Positions 16,902 to 24,761 of a DNA stretch of 61,148 nucleotides are shown in pieces (position 1 is the stretch's first letter; each line of letters begins with the position of its first letter). The notes under the pieces were generated by a model. It saw only the letters and a list, made by a program, of their open reading frames with translations, did no database searches and had not been told where the DNA came from. Source of the DNA: JACZWL01 sp046756445 (GTDB lineage: Bacteria > Pseudomonadota > Gammaproteobacteria > Steroidobacterales > Woeseiaceae); NCBI GenBank assembly GCA_046756445.1, contig JBHHWI010000003.1, positions 1-61,148 of the forward strand, read 5' to 3'. The position numbers and the translations under genes are program-made.

Positions 16902-18541
16902 ACGTTGCCGGACTCCTGGACAAGTCCTTGTACGCGACGGGCGAGCGACGGGCGCTGATCAGCGGAATTGGCGCTTCACGAACAGAGCTGAGCTACGGTG
17001 AACTTGCGACCCGGGTCGATTCGCTGGTCCGGGACCTCACCGCCCGCGGTCTGCGGCCCGGCGATAAAGTACTTCTCGCGGTACCGGTGTCTGTCGGAAT
17101 TTACGTCGCCATGCTCGCCGTACTCAAGGCGGGCATGGTGGTCATGTTTATCGACCCGGCGCATGGTGCCGCGGAAATGGCCCGCTGCCTCCGGGCACAT
17201 CCGCCGGCCGGCATTGTCGGCAGCCGGGCATTTCTCCTGTTGCGGCACCTGTTACCGGAAATACGGCGTATTCCGGTCCGCGTAACGCCGTCCGCGACAG
17301 CCGTCGATCCGGGGGCGGCACTGGCACCGATTGACAGGTCTTCGGAGGACTCGGCATTGCTGACGTTTACCAGTGGAAGCACGGGTGATCCCAAGCCCGT
17401 CGTGAGAACGCACGGTTTCCTGCGGCACCAGCTCGACATGCTCAACCGGGTCGCGGAACCGGAGGACGCGGATATCGATTTCGCGGCGATGCCGATGTTT
17501 GCATTGGTCAACCTCGCAAATTCAATCACGACCGTCATACCGGCCTGTAACATGAAGCGCCCGGGCAGGGCAGATCCCCGCATTGTGCTGTCGCAGCTGA
17601 TGCGCGAGAAAGCCACCACAATGGTTGCGTCCCCCGCGCTTCTCGAGCGCCTTGCAGATCACTGCCTGCGGCATAACCGGCCGATGCCGTCTTTACGCCG
17701 TATATCGACCGGGGGCGGACCGGTCGGCCCGGGCTTGCTGGCGCGACTCGGCCGTGTTGCGCCGAAGGCGATCCTCAAGGCCGTCTATGGCAGCACCGAG
17801 GCAGAACCGATCGCCGGTGTAAGCGAGCGGGACATATCGCTTGCCGACCGGCGCGCGATGCGTGAAGGCGCCGGCCTGCTCGTCGGCCGGCCTGTCGAGG
17901 GCTGCAGGGTGAGAATCGTTCCGAATCATGCGGGCTGTCCGTTGGGGCCCTTCTCGGAGTCCGAGTTCGCGGCGCTGACCCTCGCCCCGATGCAAGTCGG
18001 CGAGATTATTGTCACCGGACGCCACGTCCTTCCGGGTTATGCCGATCCGGTTCGCAACCGTGCAACAAAAATCGACGTGCAGGGCACACGATGGCACCGG
18101 ACCGGCGACGCGGGATACTTCGACGCCAGTGGTCGCCTCTGGCTGGTTGGCCGGTGCGCCGCGGCTATTCGTGACGCCAGAGGAACCGCATATCCGTTCC
18201 AAGTCGAGTACGCGGTTGTTTCGGTCAAGGGCATAAGCCGTGCCGCGCTGATAGCCGATCAGGGCCAGCGTGTCCTCGTGATCGAGACGCCGGGAACGGA
18301 GTTCGGCTCCGAATGCATAACGGCAGCACGTTGCGTGGCGGACAATCAGATCGATCGAATCGTTGCCGTAAGACGCATTCCGATGGATCGGCGACACGAC
18401 GCCAAAGTGGACTATCCGGCGCTAGGCCGCCTGCTGGAAGGACGCTGGAACAGGATTCGGCTGACGATCGTCACCCTGGCCGCGAAACTCGCACGGCTGA
18501 TCAGGGACTTCGCTGCGAGCGCACACTATCGTCGCTCCTAG
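16898..18541 (+). CDS. AMP-forming acyl-CoA synthetase/OleC-like ligase
   Basis: The 547-residue protein is an adenylate-forming enzyme: P-loop TFTSGSTGDPKPVVRTH, VYGSTEAEPIAG, WHRTGDAGYFD and a C-terminal lysine in RHDAKVDYPAL. The pattern, including the VYGSTEAEP motif and the C-terminal DAK, resembles OleC of olefinic hydrocarbon synthesis, which acts on beta-lactone or beta-hydroxy acids. OleA, OleB and OleD are not adjacent, so an activating or lactone-forming role in this cluster is inferred. The start overlaps the GNAT stop (ATGA). Its 3' end overlaps the convergent Rieske oxygenase gene by 41 bp. Confidence 0.83.
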   Translation: MNVAGLLDKSLYATGERRALISGIGASRTELSYGELATRVDSLVRDLTARGLRPGDKVLLAVPVSVGIYVAMLAVLKAGMVVMFIDPAHGAAEMARCLRAHPPAGIVGSRAFLLLRHLLPEIRRIPVRVTPSATAVDPGAALAPIDRSSEDSALLTFTSGSTGDPKPVVRTHGFLRHQLDMLNRVAEPEDADIDFAAMPMFALVNLANSITTVIPACNMKRPGRADPRIVLSQLMREKATTMVASPALLERLADHCLRHNRPMPSLRRISTGGGPVGPGLLARLGRVAPKAILKAVYGSTEAEPIAGVSERDISLADRRAMREGAGLLVGRPVEGCRVRIVPNHAGCPLGPFSESEFAALTLAPMQVGEIIVTGRHVLPGYADPVRNRATKIDVQGTRWHRTGDAGYFDASGRLWLVGRCAAAIRDARGTAYPFQVEYAVVSVKGISRAALIADQGQRVLVIETPGTEFGSECITAARCVADNQIDRIVAVRRIPMDRRHDAKVDYPALGRLLEGRWNRIRLTIVTLAAKLARLIRDFAASAHYRRS

Positions 18542-19736
18542 CAAGCTCTCGCAGAATCCATTCCACGTAGCGTCGCTCAGTGCTCTCCATGCCCGAGAAC
18601 GGGCCCGGCCTGTAGTAACGCGAATCAACGCCTTTCCAGTTGTTCACGATGATCCGTTCGTCAGCGCGGGTCGTGACATCCCACAGCCACATCAGTTCGC
18701 CGCGGTCGTAATCCTCGCCCTCGATCGCATCGTTTCTCACGAACCAGTAGAGCTCGCACTGGCACTCGCCGTGATCGACGGGGCTGAATACGTAGCCGAC
18801 CACATGGTCGCTGTAGGCAAGAAAAAAGGAAAAGGGACCCAGCGTCAGGTCCGACGCACCGCCGTCATAGTCTTTGAGACCGCCGAGCAACGGCGCGACC
18901 GGTTCACCGTCACGGCTTCCGGTCTTGTAGCCCTCGAACAATGCGGTGCGGCTGTAACTGTATCCCTGCTCACCCGGCCTGGCCAGAGTGTCCTCACAGC
19001 TATGCTCGATATTCCTGAGGCCGCACGCGGCCATTCTTTGCAGCATCGGTTCCTGAATGCGATCCCGTTTTTTCGCGTCGAGCATCAGCGTGTGCATCGC
19101 GGCGTAGTCGGGATGAGCCGTCGCGCAGTGATAGCACTCCTGGTAATTTTCGACGGCCAGCTTCCAGTTGGCCGCGATAGGATAGGTCTTCCTGGCCGCC
19201 ACCTTCAGGTTCTCGAAATCGAACATCGCCATGGGCTCCGCCAGATCGCGCCTGGCGCCTTCCAGCGATGGCGGGTCACTGCAGAAACAGACGAACATCA
19301 TGCCGCTGAGGATCTCCAGCGAAACCGGGTGCAGGCCGTGCGCTTGCTTGTCGAAGTCCGCCGACATCGACCGTGCGGCGATCAGCTCGCCGTCGAGTCC
19401 GTAGATCCAGCCGTGGTAGGGGCACTGAAAGCTTTTTTTCCTGCCGTGGTCTTCCAGACAGACCAGCGAGCCGCGATGCCGGCAGACGTTGGCAAACGCC
19501 CTGATCTGCTCATCCCTGCCCCGCACGATGACGGCCGACTCACCGGCCAGCCCGAATACCAGGAAATCGCCCGGCTTCGGAATCTGCGAGGTATGGCCCG
19601 CCAGGATCCAGTTCCTCATCACGATGCGATCCAGCTCCAGCCGGTAGATCTCCGGATCGGTGTAGAAGCGCTGATCGAGGGCCCGACCGGGCTGCTGGCT
19701 ACCGATCAACTCGGCGATGGACGCATTATCCGACAT
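18501..19736 (-). CDS. Rieske-type aromatic ring-hydroxylating dioxygenase, alpha subunit
   Basis: The 411-residue protein has a Rieske [2Fe-2S] domain (C85-x-H87, then C105-xx-H108 in CPYHGW). The catalytic domain carries mononuclear-iron ligands in NYQECYHCATAHPDY (H203 and H208). Sequence style is that of the glycine-betaine/carnitine/aromatic oxygenase group; the substrate is not readable. The start chosen is the internal ATG; an upstream extension of 16 residues is cysteine-rich and unlikely. The reductase component is not adjacent. It is convergent with the HMGR cluster and divergent from the next gene. Confidence 0.88.
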   Translation of the reverse strand: MSDNASIAELIGSQQPGRALDQRFYTDPEIYRLELDRIVMRNWILAGHTSQIPKPGDFLVFGLAGESAVIVRGRDEQIRAFANVCRHRGSLVCLEDHGRKKSFQCPYHGWIYGLDGELIAARSMSADFDKQAHGLHPVSLEILSGMMFVCFCSDPPSLEGARRDLAEPMAMFDFENLKVAARKTYPIAANWKLAVENYQECYHCATAHPDYAAMHTLMLDAKKRDRIQEPMLQRMAACGLRNIEHSCEDTLARPGEQGYSYSRTALFEGYKTGSRDGEPVAPLLGGLKDYDGGASDLTLGPFSFFLAYSDHVVGYVFSPVDHGECQCELYWFVRNDAIEGEDYDRGELMWLWDVTTRADERIIVNNWKGVDSRYYRPGPFSGMESTERRYVEWILRELARSDDSVRSQRSP

Positions 19737-19843
19737 GGGTAAAATTGCGAGCCTGCAAGTAAAAAAACGGCACGAACATACCACAACGCCCCGGGTGCGG
19801 GGTTGGCCTGTTCATGATCTGAAACTCGCAGTAGAGTGCACAC

Positions 19844-20566
19844 ATGGCCTCGGACAACAAGCTTATCCGGTTCGTGCTTGACCGGGACTGGCGGATCTGG
19901 CTAGGGCTGGTTATCACCGTCGTCTGGATAGCCGGCGGCCTGATGTATGTCGCCCGGGTCACGGAAACATCGCCGACCCAGAATTTCGGGCTGGACGCCG
20001 TCGGCAGCTTCCTCGAAGGGGCGTTCGCGCCCCTGGCCTTCCTCTGGCTGGTGCTGGGCCTGTTCATTCAGCAGCGCGAGCTGGCGAACAACACCGAGGC
20101 ATTGCGGAAAACGTCCGAGCAATCGGAGAAGCAGACCCAGGCGATCGCCGCGACGGAGATGAATGCGCGGCAGGAGACTTTTTTCAAGATCGCGGAGAAC
20201 GTCAAGCTCCAGCTCGGTGGGATCTCCGGCATGCTGTACGTCTCCGGACTCGGCCCGGTAGGCAGCGGCCGGTTCGGTCGCGAGCAGATGGACGAGTTTT
20301 TCAACCAGATGGCGGCCGGCGACTGGGACGTATTCGCCCGCATGTTTCTGACCATCGATTTCCTGGAGGAGGGCGGTCTGGCCCAGCTTTTTTACGGCAC
20401 CGATATCAGGACCAGGCACACGCGCAACTTCATACGCACGTTCGAGCGCCTGTGCCGGCTCGCCAAGAACTGTGACGTCGACGGCATCATCGAGGACGCG
20501 CTGATGCAGAGCGCCTTCGGCCTGCTCTACCTCCGAATGCGGGAGCACAAGCCGGCTAGCGCCTGA
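19844..20566 (+). CDS. Hypothetical membrane protein with coiled coil
   Basis: The 240-residue protein has two N-terminal membrane helices (about 18-36 and 52-74), then a predicted coiled coil (RELANNTEALRKTSEQSEKQTQAI). A soluble C-terminal domain of about 140 residues carries an FFKIAENVKLQLG segment. The C-terminal half has no catalytic motif that I know. It is probably an inner-membrane protein with a cytoplasmic domain. Its stop codon lies inside the left arm of an inverted repeat. Confidence 0.6.
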   Translation: MASDNKLIRFVLDRDWRIWLGLVITVVWIAGGLMYVARVTETSPTQNFGLDAVGSFLEGAFAPLAFLWLVLGLFIQQRELANNTEALRKTSEQSEKQTQAIAATEMNARQETFFKIAENVKLQLGGISGMLYVSGLGPVGSGRFGREQMDEFFNQMAAGDWDVFARMFLTIDFLEEGGLAQLFYGTDIRTRHTRNFIRTFERLCRLAKNCDVDGIIEDALMQSAFGLLYLRMREHKPASA

Positions 20567-20799
20567 AGATTGCACGAGAACGCCCGAGATCATCGACAAC
20601 TTGATGATTTGAATACGAATGACGCAACCCCGAATGGTGACACTCTGTGTTGTCATGGGCTGTCCGGTTTGTGGCCGGATCTCGTTGCGCCTGACTGGCT
20701 CTTCCCTCGAGCCATAGCCCGCTATGACTCTCGGTCCAGAGCGGTGTCAGCCATAACGATCTCGCGTCCACAATCCCGGACTCTCGCGCAATCTTCAGG
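20562..20799. repeat. Inverted-repeat element between two gene ends (MITE-like)
   Basis: An 18-bp arm CCTGAAGATTGCACGAGA (20562-20579) is matched in inverted orientation, with one mismatch, at 20782-20799. The similarity continues inward with a gap: CGAGATC at 20583-20589 and its complement near 20759. Between the arms are further small hairpins: CATAGC-CC-GCTATG, TGACA/TGTCA and TCCGG/CCGGA. The left arm contains the stop of the upstream gene and the right arm abuts the Fic stop. The whole 238-bp segment could fold into one branched structure. It may be a non-autonomous transposable element or a retained structured RNA or terminator. No target-site duplication is clear. Confidence 0.5.
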
Positions 20800-21948
20800 C
20801 TAGCTAGCGGCCTCGGCCGCTACCGCGGTTTCCACACCCTCGTAGTACACCCAGACGTTCTCCTCGCCGGTCAGCAACTCGATGTATTTCGGGTGAATGA
20901 ATACCGCTTCGCGGCCCCGCTTGACTTCGCGCAGCACGCCCACCTCGCAGAGCTGCTTCAGATAGACGGAGGCCGTCTGGCGCTTGGCGATTCCCGCGGA
21001 TACCAGATTGCCGATCCGGCAATAGGGTTGCTTGAACAGCGCCTCGACGAGTTCCCAGGAATAGGTCTTGGGCAGGCTGGTCTGGACATGCTGGCTGGTG
21101 TGTTCCATGAGTTCGCGGATCGCCTTGATCTTGTCGGTCGTCCACTGGCAGGTCTCCTCGACGCTTTTCAGGATGAACAGAATCCAGGGACCCCAGGCCT
21201 GTTTTGTCGTGACCTTGAGTATCAGACGATAGTAGTCCGCCTTGTGCTGGATCACGTGCCGACTCAGGTAGAGGATCGGGGTGTCCAGCAGGCCCTGCTC
21301 GACCAGAAACAGAATGTTGAGGATGCGGCCGGTGCGGCCGTTGCCATCGGCAAAGGGGTGAATTGCCTCGAACTGGTAGTGCTGGACCGCCATCCTGATC
21401 AGCGGATCGATCTCGGTATGCTCGTGCATGAAGCGCTGCCAGTTCTCGAGCTTCTCGATCAGCAGATCCTGGCCGACGGGGGGCGTGTAGATCAGTTCTC
21501 CGGTCGCGCGGTTTTTGAGTTTTGTTCCAGAATCGTCTCGAATATCAAGCTCCATATCTTTGATAGTACTACATATATGTATAGCCATATCCGTGGTCAG
21601 CATGCCCCGGCGCACCATCTTGCTGCCTTCGAACAGGGCCGACCGGTAGCGCAGTGCCTCCTTGGTCGCGGCATCGGCCTTGTCTTCGGCGATGTCGGCG
21701 AACTCGAACAACTTGTCCGTGGTCGTGACGATGTTCTCGATCTCTGAACTGGCGCGCGCCTCCAGAAGCGGCAGGGCGTTCACGAGCACTGCCGCATTGG
21801 GAATGAGCTCCGCAGCCTGTTTGAGCTCGGCCATGGCGACCCTGGCGTTGATGCATTGCTTCAGGATCACCTTCGACTCGATCTGCTCCGCCGGCGGCGG
21901 CAGCAGCGGCAGGTCGTTGTAGGGCTTTTTCGGATCAAAATCAGTCAT
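20800..21948 (-). CDS. Class II Fic-family protein (probable AMP-transferase)
   Basis: The 382-residue protein has the complete Fic motif HPFADGNGRTGR (197-208), whose histidine catalyses transfer of AMP or another phosphate-linked group to a target hydroxyl. An inhibitory helix SSEIEN (67-72) with the [S/T]xxxE[G/N] form lies N-terminal to the Fic domain, as in class II members, so it should be autoinhibited. The C-terminal 90 residues look like a winged helix (VSAGIAKRQTASVYLKQL, then LREVKRGREAVF). Target unknown. The upstream region holds many TGTCGA sites, which suggests that this or another protein regulates the gene. Confidence 0.9.
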   Translation of the reverse strand: MTDFDPKKPYNDLPLLPPPAEQIESKVILKQCINARVAMAELKQAAELIPNAAVLVNALPLLEARASSEIENIVTTTDKLFEFADIAEDKADAATKEALRYRSALFEGSKMVRRGMLTTDMAIHICSTIKDMELDIRDDSGTKLKNRATGELIYTPPVGQDLLIEKLENWQRFMHEHTEIDPLIRMAVQHYQFEAIHPFADGNGRTGRILNILFLVEQGLLDTPILYLSRHVIQHKADYYRLILKVTTKQAWGPWILFILKSVEETCQWTTDKIKAIRELMEHTSQHVQTSLPKTYSWELVEALFKQPYCRIGNLVSAGIAKRQTASVYLKQLCEVGVLREVKRGREAVFIHPKYIELLTGEENVWVYYEGVETAVAAEAAS

Positions 21949-21982
21949 TTAGCAAGACTCCACTGATGACAGGTCGATCTCA

Positions 21983-22128
21983 TCGACAGGTTCGATAAAT
22001 ATGTCGATAAAACGACGTTCTTTCGACATATCTGGCCGGTATGTCGATGGTGTCGACCGATTCGGCAGATATGTCGAAATTTCGACGGTCTATCGACAGA
22101 TCGGGAGTATATGTCGAACGAATCGACA
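21983..22128. promoter_or_regulatory. Array of nine TGTCGA/TCGACA sites upstream of the fic gene
   Basis: Within 146 bp the hexamer TGTCGA occurs five times on the given strand (22002, 22042, 22051, 22072, 22112) and its complement TCGACA four times (21983, 22023, 22093, 22123). Most copies carry the flank ATATGTCGA. Several form palindromes: GTCGAAATTTCGAC at 22073-22086 (14 bp, perfect), a TGTCGA-5nt-TCGACA pair at 22112-22128, and ATATGTCGA facing TCGACATAT at 22000-22031. Imperfect copies lie between. This far exceeds chance and reads as a multi-site operator for the divergent 21948 or 22159 genes. Confidence 0.75.
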
Positions 22129-22158
22129 GATGAGTGACACAGGTCCGATTTGTGCGTC

Positions 22159-23460
22159 TCAGGGCGCAGCAGTGCCGGCGTAGTCGAGCGCAAGGCCGAC
22201 CAGCGTCCTGACCCCGACGATCAAGGCATCTTCATTGACATCGAACAGGGGCGAGTGGTTGGCCGGCGCTTCGGCGGCGCTGATGCCGTTCGGCCTGACG
22301 CCGAGCATCAGGTAGAGACCGGGGATTCTCGCCTGAAAGTGCGCGAAATCCTCGGCGCCCGTTATCGGGGGATGCTCGCGTACCCGTGTCCCGCCGGCCG
22401 CCTTCCTGAGCGTCGGCATCATGCGGGCGAGCAAATCGGGGTCGTTGCTGGTCACCGGCCCGTAGGGATTGATGGTCAGCGTCGCCCGGGCGCCGTTCGC
22501 CTCGGCAACGTGATCCACGGTCCGGCGGAGCTTGACCAGCAGGCTTTCCCGTTCGCCCGCATCGAAGGTCCTGATGGTGCCGGTCAGTTCCACCTCATCG
22601 GGGATGATGTTGTGGCGCACGCCACCGTGGATGCTGCCGATCGTAATGACGACGGGCCCCCGGGTGATATCGAGCTGACGAGACGGTATCGCCTGGATGG
22701 CCGTCATGATCTGTCCGGCAGCGAAGATCGGATCGACGCCGCGCCATGGCGATGAGCCATGTGTCTGACGCCCGCGCACCACGACCTCGAACGAATCCGC
22801 AGCCGCCAGGAAGCTCCCGGAGCGATAGTTGATGGTTCCCGCCGGGGCCGGCCAGGCATGCAGGCCGAAGATGGCTTGCGGGGCATGCGGCCCGTCCAGT
22901 ACGCCTTCGGCGATCATCAGTTTCGCGCCGCCTTCCTCGCCGGCCGGGGGGCCTTCCTCGGCAGGCTGGAAGAAGAACACGATCGTGCCGGAGATCCTGT
23001 CGCGATTGCCTGCCAGGACCTCGGCCGCGCCCATGAGCATGGCGACATGCGTGTCGTGGCCGCAGGCGTGCATGACGCCGACCTCCTCGCCGTTGTAATC
23101 GGCCCTGACCCGTGACGCAAAAGGAAGCCCTGTCCGTTCTTCGACGGGCAGGGCATCCATGTCGGCGCGCAACGCAATTGTCGGGCCCGGCTTGCCACCT
23201 TTCAGGATACCCACGACGCCGGTATGGGCGATGCCCGTCTTCACCTCATCAAGTCCGATTGACTCGAGGTGCTCTGCTACCTTCCGTGCAGTTTCGAATT
23301 CGCGGTTACCGAGCTCGGGGTTCCGGTGAATGTCGCGGCGCCAGGCGACGACCCTGGGCTCGACGGCCGTGAAAGCCTCGTCCAGGCCGTGATCCGCTTC
23401 CTCGCCGTGAACGGGGAATGCAAACAGAAGACAGGCGCCAACGCAATAACGAATATTCAT
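22159..23460 (-). CDS. M20-family amidohydrolase/peptidase, exported
   Basis: The 433-residue enzyme resembles the hippuricase/IAA-amino-acid hydrolase group of M20 metallopeptidases. It has RADMDALP, the metal-binding HACGHDTHVAM, the catalytic PAEEG and the C-terminal GAEDFAHF, so all metal ligands seem present. It begins with a signal peptide (MNIRYCVGACLLFAFPVHGEEA) and should act in the periplasm on N-acyl amino acids or small peptides. The ATG at 23460 follows AGGAGA. It overlaps the upstream MFS gene by 4 bp, so the pair may release and take up the same compound. Confidence 0.88.
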   Translation of the reverse strand: MNIRYCVGACLLFAFPVHGEEADHGLDEAFTAVEPRVVAWRRDIHRNPELGNREFETARKVAEHLESIGLDEVKTGIAHTGVVGILKGGKPGPTIALRADMDALPVEERTGLPFASRVRADYNGEEVGVMHACGHDTHVAMLMGAAEVLAGNRDRISGTIVFFFQPAEEGPPAGEEGGAKLMIAEGVLDGPHAPQAIFGLHAWPAPAGTINYRSGSFLAAADSFEVVVRGRQTHGSSPWRGVDPIFAAGQIMTAIQAIPSRQLDITRGPVVITIGSIHGGVRHNIIPDEVELTGTIRTFDAGERESLLVKLRRTVDHVAEANGARATLTINPYGPVTSNDPDLLARMMPTLRKAAGGTRVREHPPITGAEDFAHFQARIPGLYLMLGVRPNGISAAEAPANHSPLFDVNEDALIVGVRTLVGLALDYAGTAAP

Positions 23461-24701
23461 GTTCCGGTTTCTCCTGACGGTTTCCTGACAACGGTGAAAT
23501 GGATGACCAGGGTTGCGGCCAGACCAACGCCGCAAATCGCCGCCGTAATCAGGAAGAAATAGCGATAGCCGGCGACTCCCGGGTAACTGTCCAGAAGTAC
23601 GCCGCCCAACAGCGGCATGAAGATATCGGGTGTAAACGCGATTGCCGAAATAACGCCCGCGGCCGTACCGGTAACCGCCAGTGGCACACCGCCTTCCTCC
23701 AGCAGGGCGAAGTAGATTCCGCGCATGCCGTAGACGGCCAGCGCGGAGATGATGAGAGAGAAGACCATTATCGGCGCTAACGCCGGTTCACCGGGTATCA
23801 AAGCCACAACGACATAGCTCGCTATCAGGATGACAAACGTCCAGGCAACGGATCTTGCGATGCCCAGTCTGTCGGCGATGACGCCGGCAATCAGCGGCGC
23901 AATGAATTTCACCCACATTTTTCCTATGCTGATCGTCGCTCCAATCGTGACGCTCAGGGCGAAAATGTCTGTCGCCAGCGGCGTATACCGAAACAGGCCC
24001 CAATACGCGCAATACCCCGTGAGAATGACCGTGGCGATGAGCCACACGATCGGCAGCTTCAGTACCTGTACGACCTCTTTCAGACCTACCTTCTGCATGT
24101 CGGTGGCGTCGTTGCCGCGATCGACCGTGTCCTCCAGCACGAACCAGGCGACAATGCCGAGGAACAGGAAAGTGGCCGAATACTGAATGACTACCATGGA
24201 AAGGGCGGCATCGCCGCTTCCCAGGGCCGCAAATATCACCAGAAAAGCCATTGCAGGCAGTACCTCTCCCAGTCCGCGGCCCGCCTCGAGGATGCCGAAT
24301 GCGCGGCCCTGCGCCTCGGGCGGCGCCCAGTTGCGGGTCACGCGAATCATCGCTCCCCAGAACAGGAACGTAATGCTGACGCCCCGGAATGCGTGTGTCG
24401 CGAGGCTGATCTCGTAGCCGGGAAGGGTTGAGAAGAAAAGACCCGCCGCCCCGGTCGATAACAGGGAAATCGTGATCAGCTTCCTCGGCGATACCCGGTC
24501 CGCCAGCCAGCCGCCCGGGAAATAGGAGAGCATCGCGGTGATGCCGAAGGCGCTCATCAGCGACCCGACTTCGGTGTTCGTGAGATCGAGTGCCTGGGCC
24601 AGCGGGATGTAGTAAACCTCCTGCAGGAACGGCAGCATGAAAATGATGCCGCCCGAGAAACTCAGGACGATCATGATCAGCCAGTGCCGGACGGCGGTCA
24701 T
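23457..24701 (-). CDS. MFS transporter
   Basis: The 414-residue protein has 12 hydrophobic helices and an MFS loop motif (GGWLADRVSPRKLITI) between helices 2 and 3. Helix 6 to 7 is joined by a charged loop of about 30 residues. Resemblance is to the organophosphate/sugar-phosphate-type or anion symporter subfamilies, but the substrate is not determined. An in-frame GTG at 24716 is an alternative start. It shares a 4-bp overlap with the M20 hydrolase gene downstream, which implies one transcript. Confidence 0.83.
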   Translation of the reverse strand: MTAVRHWLIMIVLSFSGGIIFMLPFLQEVYYIPLAQALDLTNTEVGSLMSAFGITAMLSYFPGGWLADRVSPRKLITISLLSTGAAGLFFSTLPGYEISLATHAFRGVSITFLFWGAMIRVTRNWAPPEAQGRAFGILEAGRGLGEVLPAMAFLVIFAALGSGDAALSMVVIQYSATFLFLGIVAWFVLEDTVDRGNDATDMQKVGLKEVVQVLKLPIVWLIATVILTGYCAYWGLFRYTPLATDIFALSVTIGATISIGKMWVKFIAPLIAGVIADRLGIARSVAWTFVILIASYVVVALIPGEPALAPIMVFSLIISALAVYGMRGIYFALLEEGGVPLAVTGTAAGVISAIAFTPDIFMPLLGGVLLDSYPGVAGYRYFFLITAAICGVGLAATLVIHFTVVRKPSGETGT

Positions 24702-24761
24702 CGTTATTGTTGCCACTTTTTTCAGACCGGGTGTTTGTTCGACGCGCTGATGCGCAAACTA

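Noticed and set aside
20556..20771. 71-codon reverse-strand frame inside the inverted-repeat element
   Set aside because: No ribosome-binding site and no recognisable domain; better explained by the repeat structure. Kept only as part of the element.
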